Positions 1 through 7,456 of a stretch of DNA of 13,036 bases are shown here, piece by piece. Position 1 is the first letter of the stretch; each line of letters begins with the position of its first letter. A model generated the notes under the pieces. It had not been told where the DNA came from. It made no database searches and saw only the letters and a list, made by a program, of their open reading frames with translations. This DNA is from an uncultured Faecalibacterium sp. Lineage in GTDB: Bacteria; Bacillota; Clostridia; Oscillospirales; Ruminococcaceae. The stretch covers positions 1 through 13,036 of the forward strand of contig CAMFSB010000018.1 of assembly GCA_945982465.1 (NCBI GenBank), written 5' to 3'. Both the position numbers and the translations under genes were made by a program.

Positions 1-380
1 CCGGTGCCTTGCAGCTCGTCCCGCAGCTCCAGATAGGTGCGCGGCTGGGCAAACGGCCCCTCCACGCCGGGGAAAAACACGTTGTGGTCGCCGTCGGCGC
101 CGTTGCCCTGCCACTCGTACCCCGGGAACAGCGGCCAGCCCTCGTCCTGCGCGCGGCGGGCCAGCGCCAGCACCTGCTGCCAGTCGCGCTGCCAGTCGGC
201 TTCGGGGATCAGGTCCTCCAGCTCGCCGCCCGTGGGGGTGCGGCGGATGGCAAACGGGTAATAGGCGATGGGCCAGAAGTCCATCACCTGCTTTGCCTGC
301 TCGTACCAGCGGTCCAGCTGGCCCATCTGGTTATGGTGGATGTTGGCGTGCATATCGGCCCAGAGATGTTCGTACTGCAT
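1..380 (-). CDS. PHP/DUF3604-like metal-dependent hydrolase, N-terminal fragment
   Basis: An open frame of 126 codons starts at the ATG complementary to 378-380 and runs off the left edge of the window. A GAGGAG ribosome binding site (complement of 384-389) lies just upstream, so the start is well supported. The protein begins MQYEHLWADMHANIHHNQ, with a histidine-rich 'ADMHANIHH' motif resembling the first metal-binding motif of PHP-type phosphoesterases. Further on it has 'MDFWPIAYYPF' and 'GYEWQGNGADGDHNVFF', which resembles the 'GYEW...DRNV' block I associate with DUF3604/PHP-like proteins. No signal peptide or membrane segment is visible in the part present. It is divergent from a GntR/HutC regulator and near a pullulanase, so a role in carbohydrate use is possible but is only inference. 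The coding call is firm. The family is from memory of motifs, and the catalytic half lies outside the window. Confidence 0.72.
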   Translation of the reverse strand, partial: MQYEHLWADMHANIHHNQMGQLDRWYEQAKQVMDFWPIAYYPFAIRRTPTGGELEDLIPEADWQRDWQQVLALARRAQDEGWPLFPGYEWQGNGADGDHNVFFPGVEGPFAQPRTYLELRDELQGT

Positions 381-400
381 AAGCTCCTCCTCGGCATGGG

Positions 401-417
401 CGGGGCCTGCGGCCCCG
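401..417 (-). other. GC-rich hairpin in the leader of the PHP-like gene
   Basis: CGGGGCC (401-407) and GGCCCCG (411-417) form a perfect 7-bp stem around TGC. It lies between the candidate minus-strand promoter (443-471) and the ribosome binding site of the PHP-like gene. No T-run follows on either strand, so it is not a terminator. It would fold in the 5' leader and could affect translation or stability. The structure is seen directly; any role is inference. Confidence 0.4.
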
Positions 418-442
418 GGGCGGTTTGTTCCTCTGCTCTTAC

Positions 443-471
443 AAATAACACATTTGCAGGGCGTTTGTAAA
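443..471 (-). promoter_or_regulatory. Candidate sigma-A promoter of the PHP-like gene
   Basis: Read on the minus strand, TTTACA (466-471) is followed after 17 bp by TTATTT (443-448), in an AT-rich stretch upstream of the PHP-like gene. This would give a transcript start near 436 and a leader of about 55 nt. The -35 lies inside the imperfect palindrome at 464-479, which fits control by the adjacent GntR-type repressor. The match is moderate and no data support it beyond sequence and position. Confidence 0.5.
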
Positions 472-479
472 CTTATAAA
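464..479. promoter_or_regulatory. Candidate operator: imperfect palindrome over the -35 of the PHP-like gene
   Basis: TTTGTAA-AC-TTATAAA is an inverted repeat with one mismatch in seven pairs (464-470 against 473-479). It covers the -35 of the candidate minus-strand promoter. HutC-subfamily GntR regulators commonly bind short AT-rich palindromes next to divergent genes, so this is a plausible site for the regulator encoded at 636. A related sequence lacking the central AAA lies at 530-543 (TTTGTCTTATAAAA). Confidence 0.42.
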
Positions 480-556
480 ATCGCTGAATTTCCGTTATTT
501 CTTTTGTATTTGTATTCTTTTTTGAGCAGTTTGTCTTATAAAATGCCCGCGGTGGC

Positions 557-585
557 TTGCGCCCAGCCCGCCCGCGCCGTATACT
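557..585 (+). promoter_or_regulatory. Candidate promoter of the GntR/HutC regulator
   Basis: TTGCGC (557-562) and TATACT (580-585) are separated by 17 bp. The -10 matches the consensus at five of six positions and the -35 at four of six. Transcription would begin near 592 and leave a leader of about 45 nt ahead of the GTG start at 636. The promoter sits about 14 bp downstream of the second CTTATAAAA repeat, so autoregulation is possible. Confidence 0.5.
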
Positions 586-635
586 AAAGCCAAATCCGCC
601 CGCCGCCGGGCGGGCGCGAAAAGGAGGCATACGCC

Positions 636-1346
636 GTGAGCCGCACACAGCCGCTGTACAAACGCATCGAAGCCGACCTGCTGGAGCAGATCAACCTTGG
701 CCGCTACCAAAAGGGCGACTGCATCCCGCCCGAGCAGGCCCTGTGCGCCCGGTACGGCGTTTCGCGGGTGACCATCCGCAAGGCGCTGCAGCAGCTGGTG
801 GACCAGGGCCTGCTTACCCGCACGCCGGGCGTGGGCACGCGGGTGGCGCGGCTGCCCATCACGCCCAAGCTGCCGGGGCTGGCCGGCTTTGCCGAGGAGA
901 TGCGCGCCCAGGGCCTTACCCCCCGCACCGAGGTGACACAGTTTTGCCTGCAGCCCGCCGACGCCCGGATCGCGCAGCGGCTGGGGGTGGCCGAGGGCGC
1001 GCCGGTCTATTACTTCAAGCGCAGCCAGTACGCCGACAACGCCCTGTTTTTGCTGGAAAGCACCCACATGTCGGCCGAGGCGTTCCCCGGCATTTCGCTG
1101 CAGGTGCTGCAGACCGGCAAATACCGCTATGTGGAAAAGCGGCTGGGGCTGAAGATCGCGGGCCACCACCACATCATCACACCCATTCTGGCCGACGCGG
1201 CGCTGGCGCGGCTGCTGGACCTGCCCGAAGGTACCCCGCTGCTGAAGGACGAAAACACCACCTTTTTGGAGGACGGCCGCGTGCTGGATTTTACCGAGCA
1301 GGTGTACAATTCCACCCGCTACCAACTGGAATACTACCGCCGCTGA
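636..1346 (+). CDS. GntR-family transcriptional regulator, HutC subfamily (UTRA domain)
   Basis: This 236-residue protein is a one-component regulator. Residues 7-68 form the GntR winged helix-turn-helix, with 'LYKRIEADLLEQI' at the start, 'LPPE'-like 'CIPPEQAL', the recognition helix 'SRVTIRKALQQL' (about 43-54) and the wing 'GLLTRTPGVGTRV'. Residues about 85-232 match the UTRA ligand-binding fold, including 'LAGFAEEMRAQGLTPRTEV', 'LGVAEGAPVYYFKRSQYAD' and 'LDLPEGTPLL'. The GTG start at 636 is chosen because AAGGAGG (621-627) lies 8 bp upstream and the homology begins there. The length is usual for the family. UTRA domains bind small molecules such as sugar phosphates or amino-acid-derived metabolites; the ligand here cannot be read from sequence. 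The divergent PHP-like gene is the likeliest target, and the neighbouring pullulanase is a possible second one. Confidence 0.93.
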   Translation: MSRTQPLYKRIEADLLEQINLGRYQKGDCIPPEQALCARYGVSRVTIRKALQQLVDQGLLTRTPGVGTRVARLPITPKLPGLAGFAEEMRAQGLTPRTEVTQFCLQPADARIAQRLGVAEGAPVYYFKRSQYADNALFLLESTHMSAEAFPGISLQVLQTGKYRYVEKRLGLKIAGHHHIITPILADAALARLLDLPEGTPLLKDENTTFLEDGRVLDFTEQVYNSTRYQLEYYRR

Positions 1347-1411
1347 CCGGCCGCGGCTGGGCCTTTGGCGGCAGAAAAGCCGCGCGGTTTTTCCGCGGGG
1401 TGCCCGTGGCT

Positions 1412-1441
1412 GCGGCCGGGCGGCCTCCGCGGGCCGCTTTT
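1412..1441 (+). terminator. Possible weak terminator of the regulator gene
   Basis: GCGGCC (1412-1417) pairs with GGCCGC (1432-1437), with a smaller inner stem GCGG/CCGC (1420-1423, 1427-1430), and TTTT follows (1438-1441). It lies about 65 bp after the regulator stop codon. The stem is interrupted and the T-run is short in a GC-rich background where such pairing is common, so this is a weak call. Confidence 0.3.
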
Positions 1442-1464
1442 GGCCCAAGCAGCCAAGCAAAAGC

Positions 1465-1515
1465 AAACAAAAAACGCCCTGCGGCGGCCTTTTTCGCAAG
1501 GTCCGCCGCAGGGCG
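1465..1515 (-). terminator. Intrinsic terminator of the pullulanase gene
   Basis: CGCCCTGCGGCGG (1475-1487) and CCGCCGCAGGGCG (1503-1515) form a perfect 13-bp stem with a 15-nt loop. Read on the minus strand the stem is followed by TTTTTT, G, TTT (complement of 1465-1474). It begins 36 bp beyond the pullulanase stop codon. On the plus strand no T-run follows, so it acts in one direction only. Confidence 0.88.
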
Positions 1516-1550
1516 CTGTGTTGATGGGCCGGCTGTGAGGCCGCCCGGTT

Positions 1551-3527
1551 TTACGCCTGCCCCACGCGCCCGAAAATGGTCACGCTGACCGGCTGCAGCC
1601 GCGCCGTGTCGGCCACGCGCAGCTCGGCGCCGCGCCACAGGCTGGCCGAACTGCCGTCGCACAAAAGCCGCCACGGGCCGGCCGGCAAGGCCGCGCTGCG
1701 GACCTCGTCCGTCGGGTTGTAAAACACCGCGATGGCCGGCCACAGCGCGCCGTCGCCGGGGGCAGCGGCCAGCTGCCAGCCCACCACCGGCTGCTCCGTG
1801 CAGAAAAACTCGATGGCGTCGGCGCTTTCGCGGCTGGGGTCGCCCAGCCGCGGGAAGGCCGCCCGCAGCGCGATCAGGCCGCGGTAATAATCCACCAGAC
1901 TATGGAAGCGCCCGGCACGCGCCCAATCCAGCCGGTTCAGCCCAATGGGCGAACGGTAGCTGTTGCCCTCGCCGCGCTTGGTGCGGGCAAACTCCTCCCC
2001 CGCCTGCATAAAGGGCATGCCTTTGCACGTCAGGTAAATGCCGGCAGCCAGGCGATTCTGCGCCAGCAGCGTTTCGTCCATCCGGTCGTAATCCGGCTTT
2101 GCGCCGGCGGCGGCTGCTGCCGTCAGGGCCAGCTTGTCCCACAGGGTATAGTTGTCGTGGGCGGATACATAACTGATGATCTGCCCCGGGTTTTGGGGGT
2201 GCAGCACCTCGCTGCGGCACCAGGCCGCCACCGCCGCGCCCACATCCCAGCTTTTTTCGGGCCCGCCGTTCACATAGCCCGGTGCGGCGGCGTCAAAGCA
2301 GCCGCCCTTGATGGCGTCGCGGGTATTGTCGCAGAACCCGCCGATGCGCCCGTCCAGCGCGGCCAGGTGGTCCCTGTCGGCCGCAGGGGCGCGCAGCGCG
2401 CTGGCCCCGCCCCGCCACGGCTCGCCGTACATCAGGATGGTTTCGCCGCCGGGCAGGGCGTCCAGCGCGGCGCGGGCCGCGTTCATGGTGTCCACGTCCA
2501 GCAGGCCCATCAGGTCAAAGCGGAAGCCGTCCAGATGATACTCTTTGGCCCAGTACACCAGCGAGTCGATCACATACCGGCGCATCATGGGCCGCTCGGT
2601 GGCGGTCTCGTTGCCGCAGCCCGAGCCGTTGGAGGGGGCGCCGTCCTCGTTCTGGCGGAAATAGTAATACGGCACACAGGCGTTGAACGGGTTTTCCCAC
2701 CGGTAAAGGTGGTTGTACACCACATCCATCACCACGCCGATGCCCGCGCTGTGCAGCGCCGCCACCATCTGCTTGACCTCGCGGATGCGCACCTCGCCGC
2801 GGCGGGCATCGGTGGAATAGCTGCCCTCGGGCACGTTGAAGTTGACCGGGTCGTAGCCCCAGTTGTACTGGCGGCCCAGGTTTTTGCCCTCGTCCACGCT
2901 GCCAAAGTCAAAAAACGGCATCAGCTGCACATGGGTCACGCCCAGCCGTTTGAGATACGCCAGGCAGGTGGGGTGCACGCCGTCGAACGAAAGGGTGGTG
3001 TTTTCCTGCGTAAAGGCCAGGTATTTGCCCCGCCAGCTCAGGCGCACGCCCGAGGCCGGGTCGGCGGAAAAATCCCGCACGCCCACCTCCCACACCACGC
3101 GGCGCGCGGGCGGGGCGGCGGGCCGTCGGTCGTGCTGCCAGCCGCGGGGGTCGGTGGCGGCCAGGTCCACGATCATGCTGCGCGTGCCGTTGAGCCCGGC
3201 GGCGCGGGCATAGGGGTCGGGGGTCTCGCGGCTTTCGCCGTCCACCGTGACCAGATAGGTGTAATACTGGCCGGCGCGGTCGCCGGGCAGGTACAGCATC
3301 CACACGCCGCGCCCGCCCGGCGCCATGGGCAGCTGGGCCTGCAGAAAGCCGCCGTCGCCGGCCGCGTACAGCCGCACGTCCACCGCCTGCGCGGTGGGCG
3401 CCCACACGCGCAGCGTGGTGCCCGCGTGGGTGTACGCCGCGCCCAGCATGCCGTCGTAGGTATATTCCGCGGCAAAGCGCTCGCTTTCGAACCATTCTTT
3501 CCAATCCCGTGGGGTCCTTGCAGCCAT
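1551..3527 (-). CDS. pulA: Type I pullulanase (GH13, alpha-1,6 debranching enzyme)
   Basis: This 658-residue enzyme hydrolyses alpha-1,6 branch points of pullulan, glycogen or starch-derived dextrins. Residues about 25-110 form the N-terminal beta-sandwich (CBM48-like, 'LRVWAPTAQAVDVRLY'), followed by the GH13 barrel. The type I pullulanase signature YNWGYDP is at 221-227. The four GH13 conserved regions are DVVYNH (268-273), GFRFDLMG (334-341, nucleophile D338), YGEPW (367-371, acid/base E369) and SAHDN (455-459, D458), so all catalytic residues are present. 'FMQAGEEF' (506-513) and a C-terminal beta domain complete the protein. There is no signal peptide, so it acts in the cytoplasm, probably on imported maltodextrins or stored glycogen. 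The start at 3527 has a GGAG site 13 bp upstream, rather far, but the N-terminus fits the family. It has its own promoter and terminator and appears monocistronic. Confidence 0.95.
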   Translation of the reverse strand: MAARTPRDWKEWFESERFAAEYTYDGMLGAAYTHAGTTLRVWAPTAQAVDVRLYAAGDGGFLQAQLPMAPGGRGVWMLYLPGDRAGQYYTYLVTVDGESRETPDPYARAAGLNGTRSMIVDLAATDPRGWQHDRRPAAPPARRVVWEVGVRDFSADPASGVRLSWRGKYLAFTQENTTLSFDGVHPTCLAYLKRLGVTHVQLMPFFDFGSVDEGKNLGRQYNWGYDPVNFNVPEGSYSTDARRGEVRIREVKQMVAALHSAGIGVVMDVVYNHLYRWENPFNACVPYYYFRQNEDGAPSNGSGCGNETATERPMMRRYVIDSLVYWAKEYHLDGFRFDLMGLLDVDTMNAARAALDALPGGETILMYGEPWRGGASALRAPAADRDHLAALDGRIGGFCDNTRDAIKGGCFDAAAPGYVNGGPEKSWDVGAAVAAWCRSEVLHPQNPGQIISYVSAHDNYTLWDKLALTAAAAAGAKPDYDRMDETLLAQNRLAAGIYLTCKGMPFMQAGEEFARTKRGEGNSYRSPIGLNRLDWARAGRFHSLVDYYRGLIALRAAFPRLGDPSRESADAIEFFCTEQPVVGWQLAAAPGDGALWPAIAVFYNPTDEVRSAALPAGPWRLLCDGSSASLWRGAELRVADTARLQPVSVTIFGRVGQA

Positions 3528-3576
3528 AAAAGAGCGCGCACTCCTTTTTTGTCCTGTATTTTACACTGTCTTATCC

Positions 3577-3605
3577 ATGATAGCCCACCGCGCCCGCTTT
3601 TTCAA
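3577..3605 (-). promoter_or_regulatory. Candidate sigma-A promoter of pulA
   Basis: On the minus strand TTGAAA (complement of 3600-3605) and TATCAT (complement of 3577-3582) are separated by exactly 17 bp, each with five of six consensus bases. Transcription would start near 3570, about 43 nt ahead of the pulA ATG. It lies back to back with the promoter of the AAA ATPase gene. Confidence 0.65.
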
Positions 3606-3637
3606 GCGGTGCGGGCACACTTTTCCCGCCGGGGCGC

Positions 3638-3666
3638 TTTTTCTCCGGCCGGTTTCGTGGTACAAT
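3638..3666 (+). promoter_or_regulatory. Candidate extended -10 promoter of the AAA ATPase gene
   Basis: TACAAT (3661-3666) is preceded by TGG, an extended -10 motif. The -35 is poor (TTTTTC at 3638-3643, 17 bp upstream), which is common for extended -10 promoters. Transcription would start near 3673, which rules out the upstream in-frame ATG at 3577 as the normal start of the gene. Confidence 0.5.
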
Positions 3667-3696
3667 GATTTCATTGAACGGAAGGGAGGCCGCAGT

Positions 3697-5724
3697 ATGG
3701 GCACGGCAAACGACTGGGAAAATCTGATGAACGGGGTGTTCGGCTCCGGTGGGCGGGTGCGCCTGCCGGACGAGAACACGGCGGCCGCCGGCGCTGACCC
3801 GCTGGCGGAGCTGCAGCGCGCCCTGGCAGAGCAGCAGCACGCGCTGGATGAAAAGCTCAAGGCCCAGAGCGCATCCCTGCGGCAGAGCGACGCGGCCACC
3901 CAAAAAGCGCTGGAGGACAGCCGCGCCATGCTGAAAAGCATGGAGGCCGACGGCCTGCTGGCCAAGGGCACGGCGGATCTGGCGCCGGAAAAGCGCGGCA
4001 GCTTTGCGGGCCTGGCCGACGAGGTAAAAAAGACCGTTCTGGGGCAGGACGCCTTTGTGGACAGCCTGGTGCGCGCCATGCGCCGGCCGTTTGTGCTGGG
4101 CGCCGAGGGCGACGGCGCGCGCAACGTGATCCTGATCACCGGGGCCGAGGGCACCGGCCGGCACTTTGCGCTGGCGGCGGTCGCCCGTGAAATGGCGGCC
4201 CGCGGCCTGCTGAAAAGCAATCTCATCGAGACGATGGACCTCTCGCTCTATCCCGGTCCGGCGCAGGAAAAGCTGTTTTTGCAGGATCTGTACGCGGCCC
4301 TGCACGCCCCCGGCGAGATCGTCGCCTTTGAAAACTACGAAAGCTGCCACCCGGGCTTTTTAAAGGTGCTCAGCGATTTGTGCGTGCGGGGCACGGCGCC
4401 CCTGTCCACCCGGTATGTGGTGAACAACGCGGGCTATCTGGTGGACGCAGGCACCGCGCTGGTGCCGGGGGCGGTGTCCAGCATTACGGCCTGCGGCAAG
4501 TATCTGGTGTTCTTCAGTGCCCGCGGGCGCGAGGCCATGGCCGATAAGTTCGGCGCGGCCATGGTGTCGGCGCTGGGCGATGTGTGCTCCACCGGGGCCT
4601 ACGCGCAGGAGAGCATGCAGAAGCTGGCGGCCCAGCACCTGAACGCGCTGGCCCAGCGGGTATCGGCCCGGCTTTCGCTGACGCTTTCGGCGGGGGGCGA
4701 CGTGCGCGACCACGTGGCCGCCCAGTGCACGCCGGTGCGGGGGGCCGAGGGCATTGTGGAGCAGTGCGACAAGATCTTCCGCGCGTTGAGCGAATACTGC
4801 CTGCTGCACGACGAGCTGACCAGCGGCACCGTAGCGCTGCGCATGGACGGCGATACGCTGACCTTTGCCATCAACGGCGGGCAGCCGGCCCCGCTGTACG
4901 CTTTGCTGCCCGGCGAATACAAGGGCGCGCTGGAGGCCGTGCAGGCCGAGCTGGACCAGGTGGTGGGCCTTGGCCCGGTCAAGGAATACGTGCTGGCGCT
5001 GGCCGACAACGTGCGCATCCAGCAGCGGCGCAGCGCCGCAGGCATGAAAAACGCCAGCCTTTCGATGCACATGATCTTTACGGGCAACCCGGGTACCGGC
5101 AAAACCACCATTGCCCGCATCGTGGCCCGCTATCTCAAGGCCATCGGCGCGCTGCGCGGCGGCCAGCTGGTAGAGGTGAGCCGGGCCGACCTGGTGGGCC
5201 GGTATTCCGGCCACACCGCCCCGCTGACCAACAGCGTGATCGAAAGCGCGCTGGGCGGCGTGCTGTTCATCGACGAGGCGTACAGCCTGTACCGTGGCGA
5301 GCAGGACAGCTTTGGCCTGGAGGCCATCGACACGCTGGTCAAGGGCATGGAGGACCACCGCAGCGATCTGGTGGTGATCCTGGCGGGCTACTCGCACGAG
5401 ATGGCGGAATTTTTAAAGGCCAACAGCGGCCTGGCCAGCCGCTTCCCCAACACCATCGAGTTCCCCGACTACACCGCCGGGGAGCTTTTGGCCATCACCC
5501 GCATCCAGGCCCAGAGCAAGGGCTACCGGCTGGACGAAGCCTGCGAGCTACCGCTGCTGGGCTACTACGGCCGCCGCCAGGCCGAGGACGCGGCCAAGGC
5601 CGGCAACGGCCGGCTGGCGCGCAACACGCTGGAACAGGCCATCCTGAATCAGAGCCGCCGGCTGGTGGCCGAGCCGGAGGCCCCGCTGGATGTGATCCTG
5701 CCCGGGGATTTTGATCTGGACTGA
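3697..5724 (+). CDS. AAA ATPase: degenerate Clp-like module joined to an SpoVK/CbbX-type module
   Basis: This is a 675-residue soluble protein. Residues about 36-85 are charged and helical, probably a coiled coil. Residues about 105-345 resemble a Clp/ClpB-type AAA module ('VLGQDAFVDSLVRAM'), but the Walker A is GAEGTGRH (149-156), lacking the lysine and threonine, and the Walker B is 'EIVAFENYE' (207-215), lacking the DE pair. Residues about 420-650 are an intact SpoVK/CbbX-like module: 'VVGLGPVKEYV', Walker A GNPGTGKT (463-470), 'ADLVGRYSGHT', Walker B GVLFIDEAYS (521-530), 'VVILAGY' (559-565), arginine finger region SGLASRF (577-583, R582) and 'GNGRLARN' (637-644). Such ATPases usually remodel a partner protein by pulling on it. 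The start at 3697 is chosen for GGGAGG at 3684-3689 and the promoter at 3661. The neighbouring genes are unrelated and point to no substrate. Confidence 0.88.
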   Translation: MGTANDWENLMNGVFGSGGRVRLPDENTAAAGADPLAELQRALAEQQHALDEKLKAQSASLRQSDAATQKALEDSRAMLKSMEADGLLAKGTADLAPEKRGSFAGLADEVKKTVLGQDAFVDSLVRAMRRPFVLGAEGDGARNVILITGAEGTGRHFALAAVAREMAARGLLKSNLIETMDLSLYPGPAQEKLFLQDLYAALHAPGEIVAFENYESCHPGFLKVLSDLCVRGTAPLSTRYVVNNAGYLVDAGTALVPGAVSSITACGKYLVFFSARGREAMADKFGAAMVSALGDVCSTGAYAQESMQKLAAQHLNALAQRVSARLSLTLSAGGDVRDHVAAQCTPVRGAEGIVEQCDKIFRALSEYCLLHDELTSGTVALRMDGDTLTFAINGGQPAPLYALLPGEYKGALEAVQAELDQVVGLGPVKEYVLALADNVRIQQRRSAAGMKNASLSMHMIFTGNPGTGKTTIARIVARYLKAIGALRGGQLVEVSRADLVGRYSGHTAPLTNSVIESALGGVLFIDEAYSLYRGEQDSFGLEAIDTLVKGMEDHRSDLVVILAGYSHEMAEFLKANSGLASRFPNTIEFPDYTAGELLAITRIQAQSKGYRLDEACELPLLGYYGRRQAEDAAKAGNGRLARNTLEQAILNQSRRLVAEPEAPLDVILPGDFDLD

Positions 5725-5807
5725 CGCTGCGCCCGCCGGGGTGAACCGGGGGCGCGGGCGGCCTGTGTCTGCCCTGCCGCCCGGAAGCGCGCCCATACAA
5801 AACATAC

Positions 5808-5850
5808 AAAAAGCCGCCCTCCCGCACGCAGTACGGGAGGGCGGCTTTTG
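5808..5850. terminator. Bidirectional intrinsic terminator between the convergent AAA ATPase and caiC genes
   Basis: AAAAGCCGCCCTCCCG (5809-5824) and CGGGAGGGCGGCTTTT (5834-5849) are perfect 16-bp inverted repeats with a 9-nt loop. The GC-rich core has T-runs on both strands, so it can stop transcripts from the ATPase gene (plus) and from the fixA-fixB-caiC operon (minus). It lies 84 bp after the ATPase stop and 40 bp from the caiC stop. The rest of 5725-5889 shows nothing else. Confidence 0.93.
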
Positions 5851-5889
5851 CTTTTGGTTGAATCCCTGGAGTTTGTGCCGCAGGCGGCG

Positions 5890-7437
5890 TCAGCGCAGCT
5901 GGCTTTTGCGGATCTTGCCGGTGGCTGTGCGGGGGAAATCCTCCACAAAGGCCCACAGGGTGGGCACCTTGAACTTGGCCAGCCGGGCCGCACAGTAGCT
6001 TTGCAGCTCGTCGGCGGTGACCGACGCGCCAGGCGTCAGCTGCACAAAGGCCTTGACGGCCTGATCGCGGATGGGGTCGGGCACGCCGATGACGGCCGCG
6101 TCGGCCACCAGCGGGCTGGAGTTGAGCACACACTCCACCTCCAGGCTACTGATGTTTTCGCCGGCGCGCTTGATCATGTTGCCCCAGCGGTCCACAAAAT
6201 ACAGCCAGCCGTCGGCGTCCAGATAGCCCCGGTCGCCGGAGTGCAGCCAGCCGTCGGCGTCGATCAGGGCAGCGGTGGCCTTGGCGTCCCGGTAATAGCC
6301 GGCCACGATCGACTGGCCGGGCACGCCGTGCACGCAAATCTCACCCAGGGTGCCGGGGGGTACCTCGTCGCCGTCGCAGTTGATGATCTTGATCTCATAC
6401 GAGAGGGCCGGCCGCCCCACCGAGGGCCACCGCTTTTCGCCGCACAGCGGCGAGCAGGTAACGCCCGAGACCGTTTCGGTCATGCCGTAGGAGTTGAGCA
6501 GGCTCACGCCGAAGCGCTGTTCAAACGCGTCCTTTTCCTCGTCGCTCAGGCCCATGGAAAAATAGATCTGCTTGAGGCAGTGGTCCTTTTCCCACGGCTG
6601 AACGGGCTGCAGCAGCATGGTGCGGTTCATGATGGACATGGTATCGGTAAAGCTGGCCTTAAAGTCCACCACCTGCCGCCAGAAGCGCCGGGCGCTGTAA
6701 TGCTCCACCATCACCAGCACGCTGCCGGTGCAGATCACCGGCATGGCCGCCATCTCCTGAAAATCCATGTGGTAGCAGGGCATGGAGGACAAAAAGCGGT
6801 CGCCGTGCTCCATGCCCATCTGCGCCACATGCACCAGCCCGCCGTAGATCACGTTGCAGTGGGTGTACACCGCCCCCTTGGGGTGCTGGGTGGTGCCGCT
6901 GGTAAACAGGATCACCGCCATTTCCTCAGTGGACACCGGGCGCACGCAGCGCAGCGTTTCGGGCTGGCGGGCAGTGCCGTCGGCCCAGTTCAGAACGCCG
7001 GCGGCGTCGGTGCGGCCGCCTGTCAGGATGAGCCTGTCCAGCCCCAGCATCTCCCGGTTGCCGGTGTAGATATCCAGCGTGCGCGGCTCGGTGATCACCG
7101 TGCGGATCTGGCATTTTTTGAGCACATAGCTGCTTTCGGGCAGGCGGTAATGCTCGTTCAGCGGCACCGACACCGCCCCGATCTGGGCCAGCGCCAGCCA
7201 GCAGACCAGATATTCGGGGGTGTTGTGCAGGTGCAGCGCCACCAGCTCGCCCTTTTCGATGCCCAGCTCCAGAAACCAGTTGGCCGTGCGGCGCACCAGG
7301 GCATCAAATTCGGCGTATGTATACCGGCGCACCGAATCGTCGGTGGCGACGTACACCAAAAAGGTGCAGCCGCCGTAGCAGCGCACCGTTTCGTCCCATT
7401 GACTGCGCAGGGTGCGGCTACCTACAATGTTCGTCAT
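5890..7437 (-). CDS. caiC: Crotonobetaine/carnitine-type CoA ligase (ANL superfamily)
   Basis: This 515-residue enzyme belongs to the ATP-dependent acyl-CoA ligases, which form an acyl-adenylate and then the CoA thioester. It has the AMP-binding P-loop 'LFTSGTTQHPKGAV' (177-190), 'YGMTET' (317-322), the hinge block 'WLHSGDRGYLD' (397-407) and the catalytic lysine K508 in 'TATGKIRK'. Similarity to E. coli CaiC as I remember it is strong along the whole length: the N-terminal 'NIVGSRTLRSQWDE', 'ANWFLELGIEKGELVALHL', 'EHYSARRFW', 'SDEEKDAFEQRFGV' and 'GNMIKRAGENIS'. The length is also nearly the same. The start at 7437 is preferred over an in-frame ATG at 7488 because AAGGGAG (complement of 7444-7450) precedes it and homology begins there. 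It is the last gene of fixA-fixB-caiC. The substrate could be carnitine, crotonobetaine or gamma-butyrobetaine, or another short acid; sequence alone does not settle this. Confidence 0.88.
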   Translation of the reverse strand: MTNIVGSRTLRSQWDETVRCYGGCTFLVYVATDDSVRRYTYAEFDALVRRTANWFLELGIEKGELVALHLHNTPEYLVCWLALAQIGAVSVPLNEHYRLPESSYVLKKCQIRTVITEPRTLDIYTGNREMLGLDRLILTGGRTDAAGVLNWADGTARQPETLRCVRPVSTEEMAVILFTSGTTQHPKGAVYTHCNVIYGGLVHVAQMGMEHGDRFLSSMPCYHMDFQEMAAMPVICTGSVLVMVEHYSARRFWRQVVDFKASFTDTMSIMNRTMLLQPVQPWEKDHCLKQIYFSMGLSDEEKDAFEQRFGVSLLNSYGMTETVSGVTCSPLCGEKRWPSVGRPALSYEIKIINCDGDEVPPGTLGEICVHGVPGQSIVAGYYRDAKATAALIDADGWLHSGDRGYLDADGWLYFVDRWGNMIKRAGENISSLEVECVLNSSPLVADAAVIGVPDPIRDQAVKAFVQLTPGASVTADELQSYCAARLAKFKVPTLWAFVEDFPRTATGKIRKSQLR

Positions 7438-7456
7438 AGCAGGCTCCCTTATAAAG

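Noticed and set aside
504..515. Tandem TTGTAT repeat considered as -35 boxes
   Set aside because: The spacing to the nearest -10-like TATAAA (537-542) is 21 bp or more, too long for a standard promoter; 557-585 is a better candidate.
495..1499. A 334-codon open frame on the minus strand over the GntR gene
   Set aside because: It is antisense to a clear GntR/HutC protein and crosses the AT-rich promoter region; no motif supports it.
1902..3668. A 588-codon open frame on the plus strand
   Set aside because: It is the mirror of the pullulanase gene, which carries all four GH13 motifs on the other strand. The translation has no recognisable domain.
3577..3696. A 40-residue N-terminal extension of the AAA ATPase
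   Set aside because: The extension crosses the promoters of both genes, lacks a ribosome site and has no family resemblance. The ATG at 3697 has GGGAGG at a good distance.
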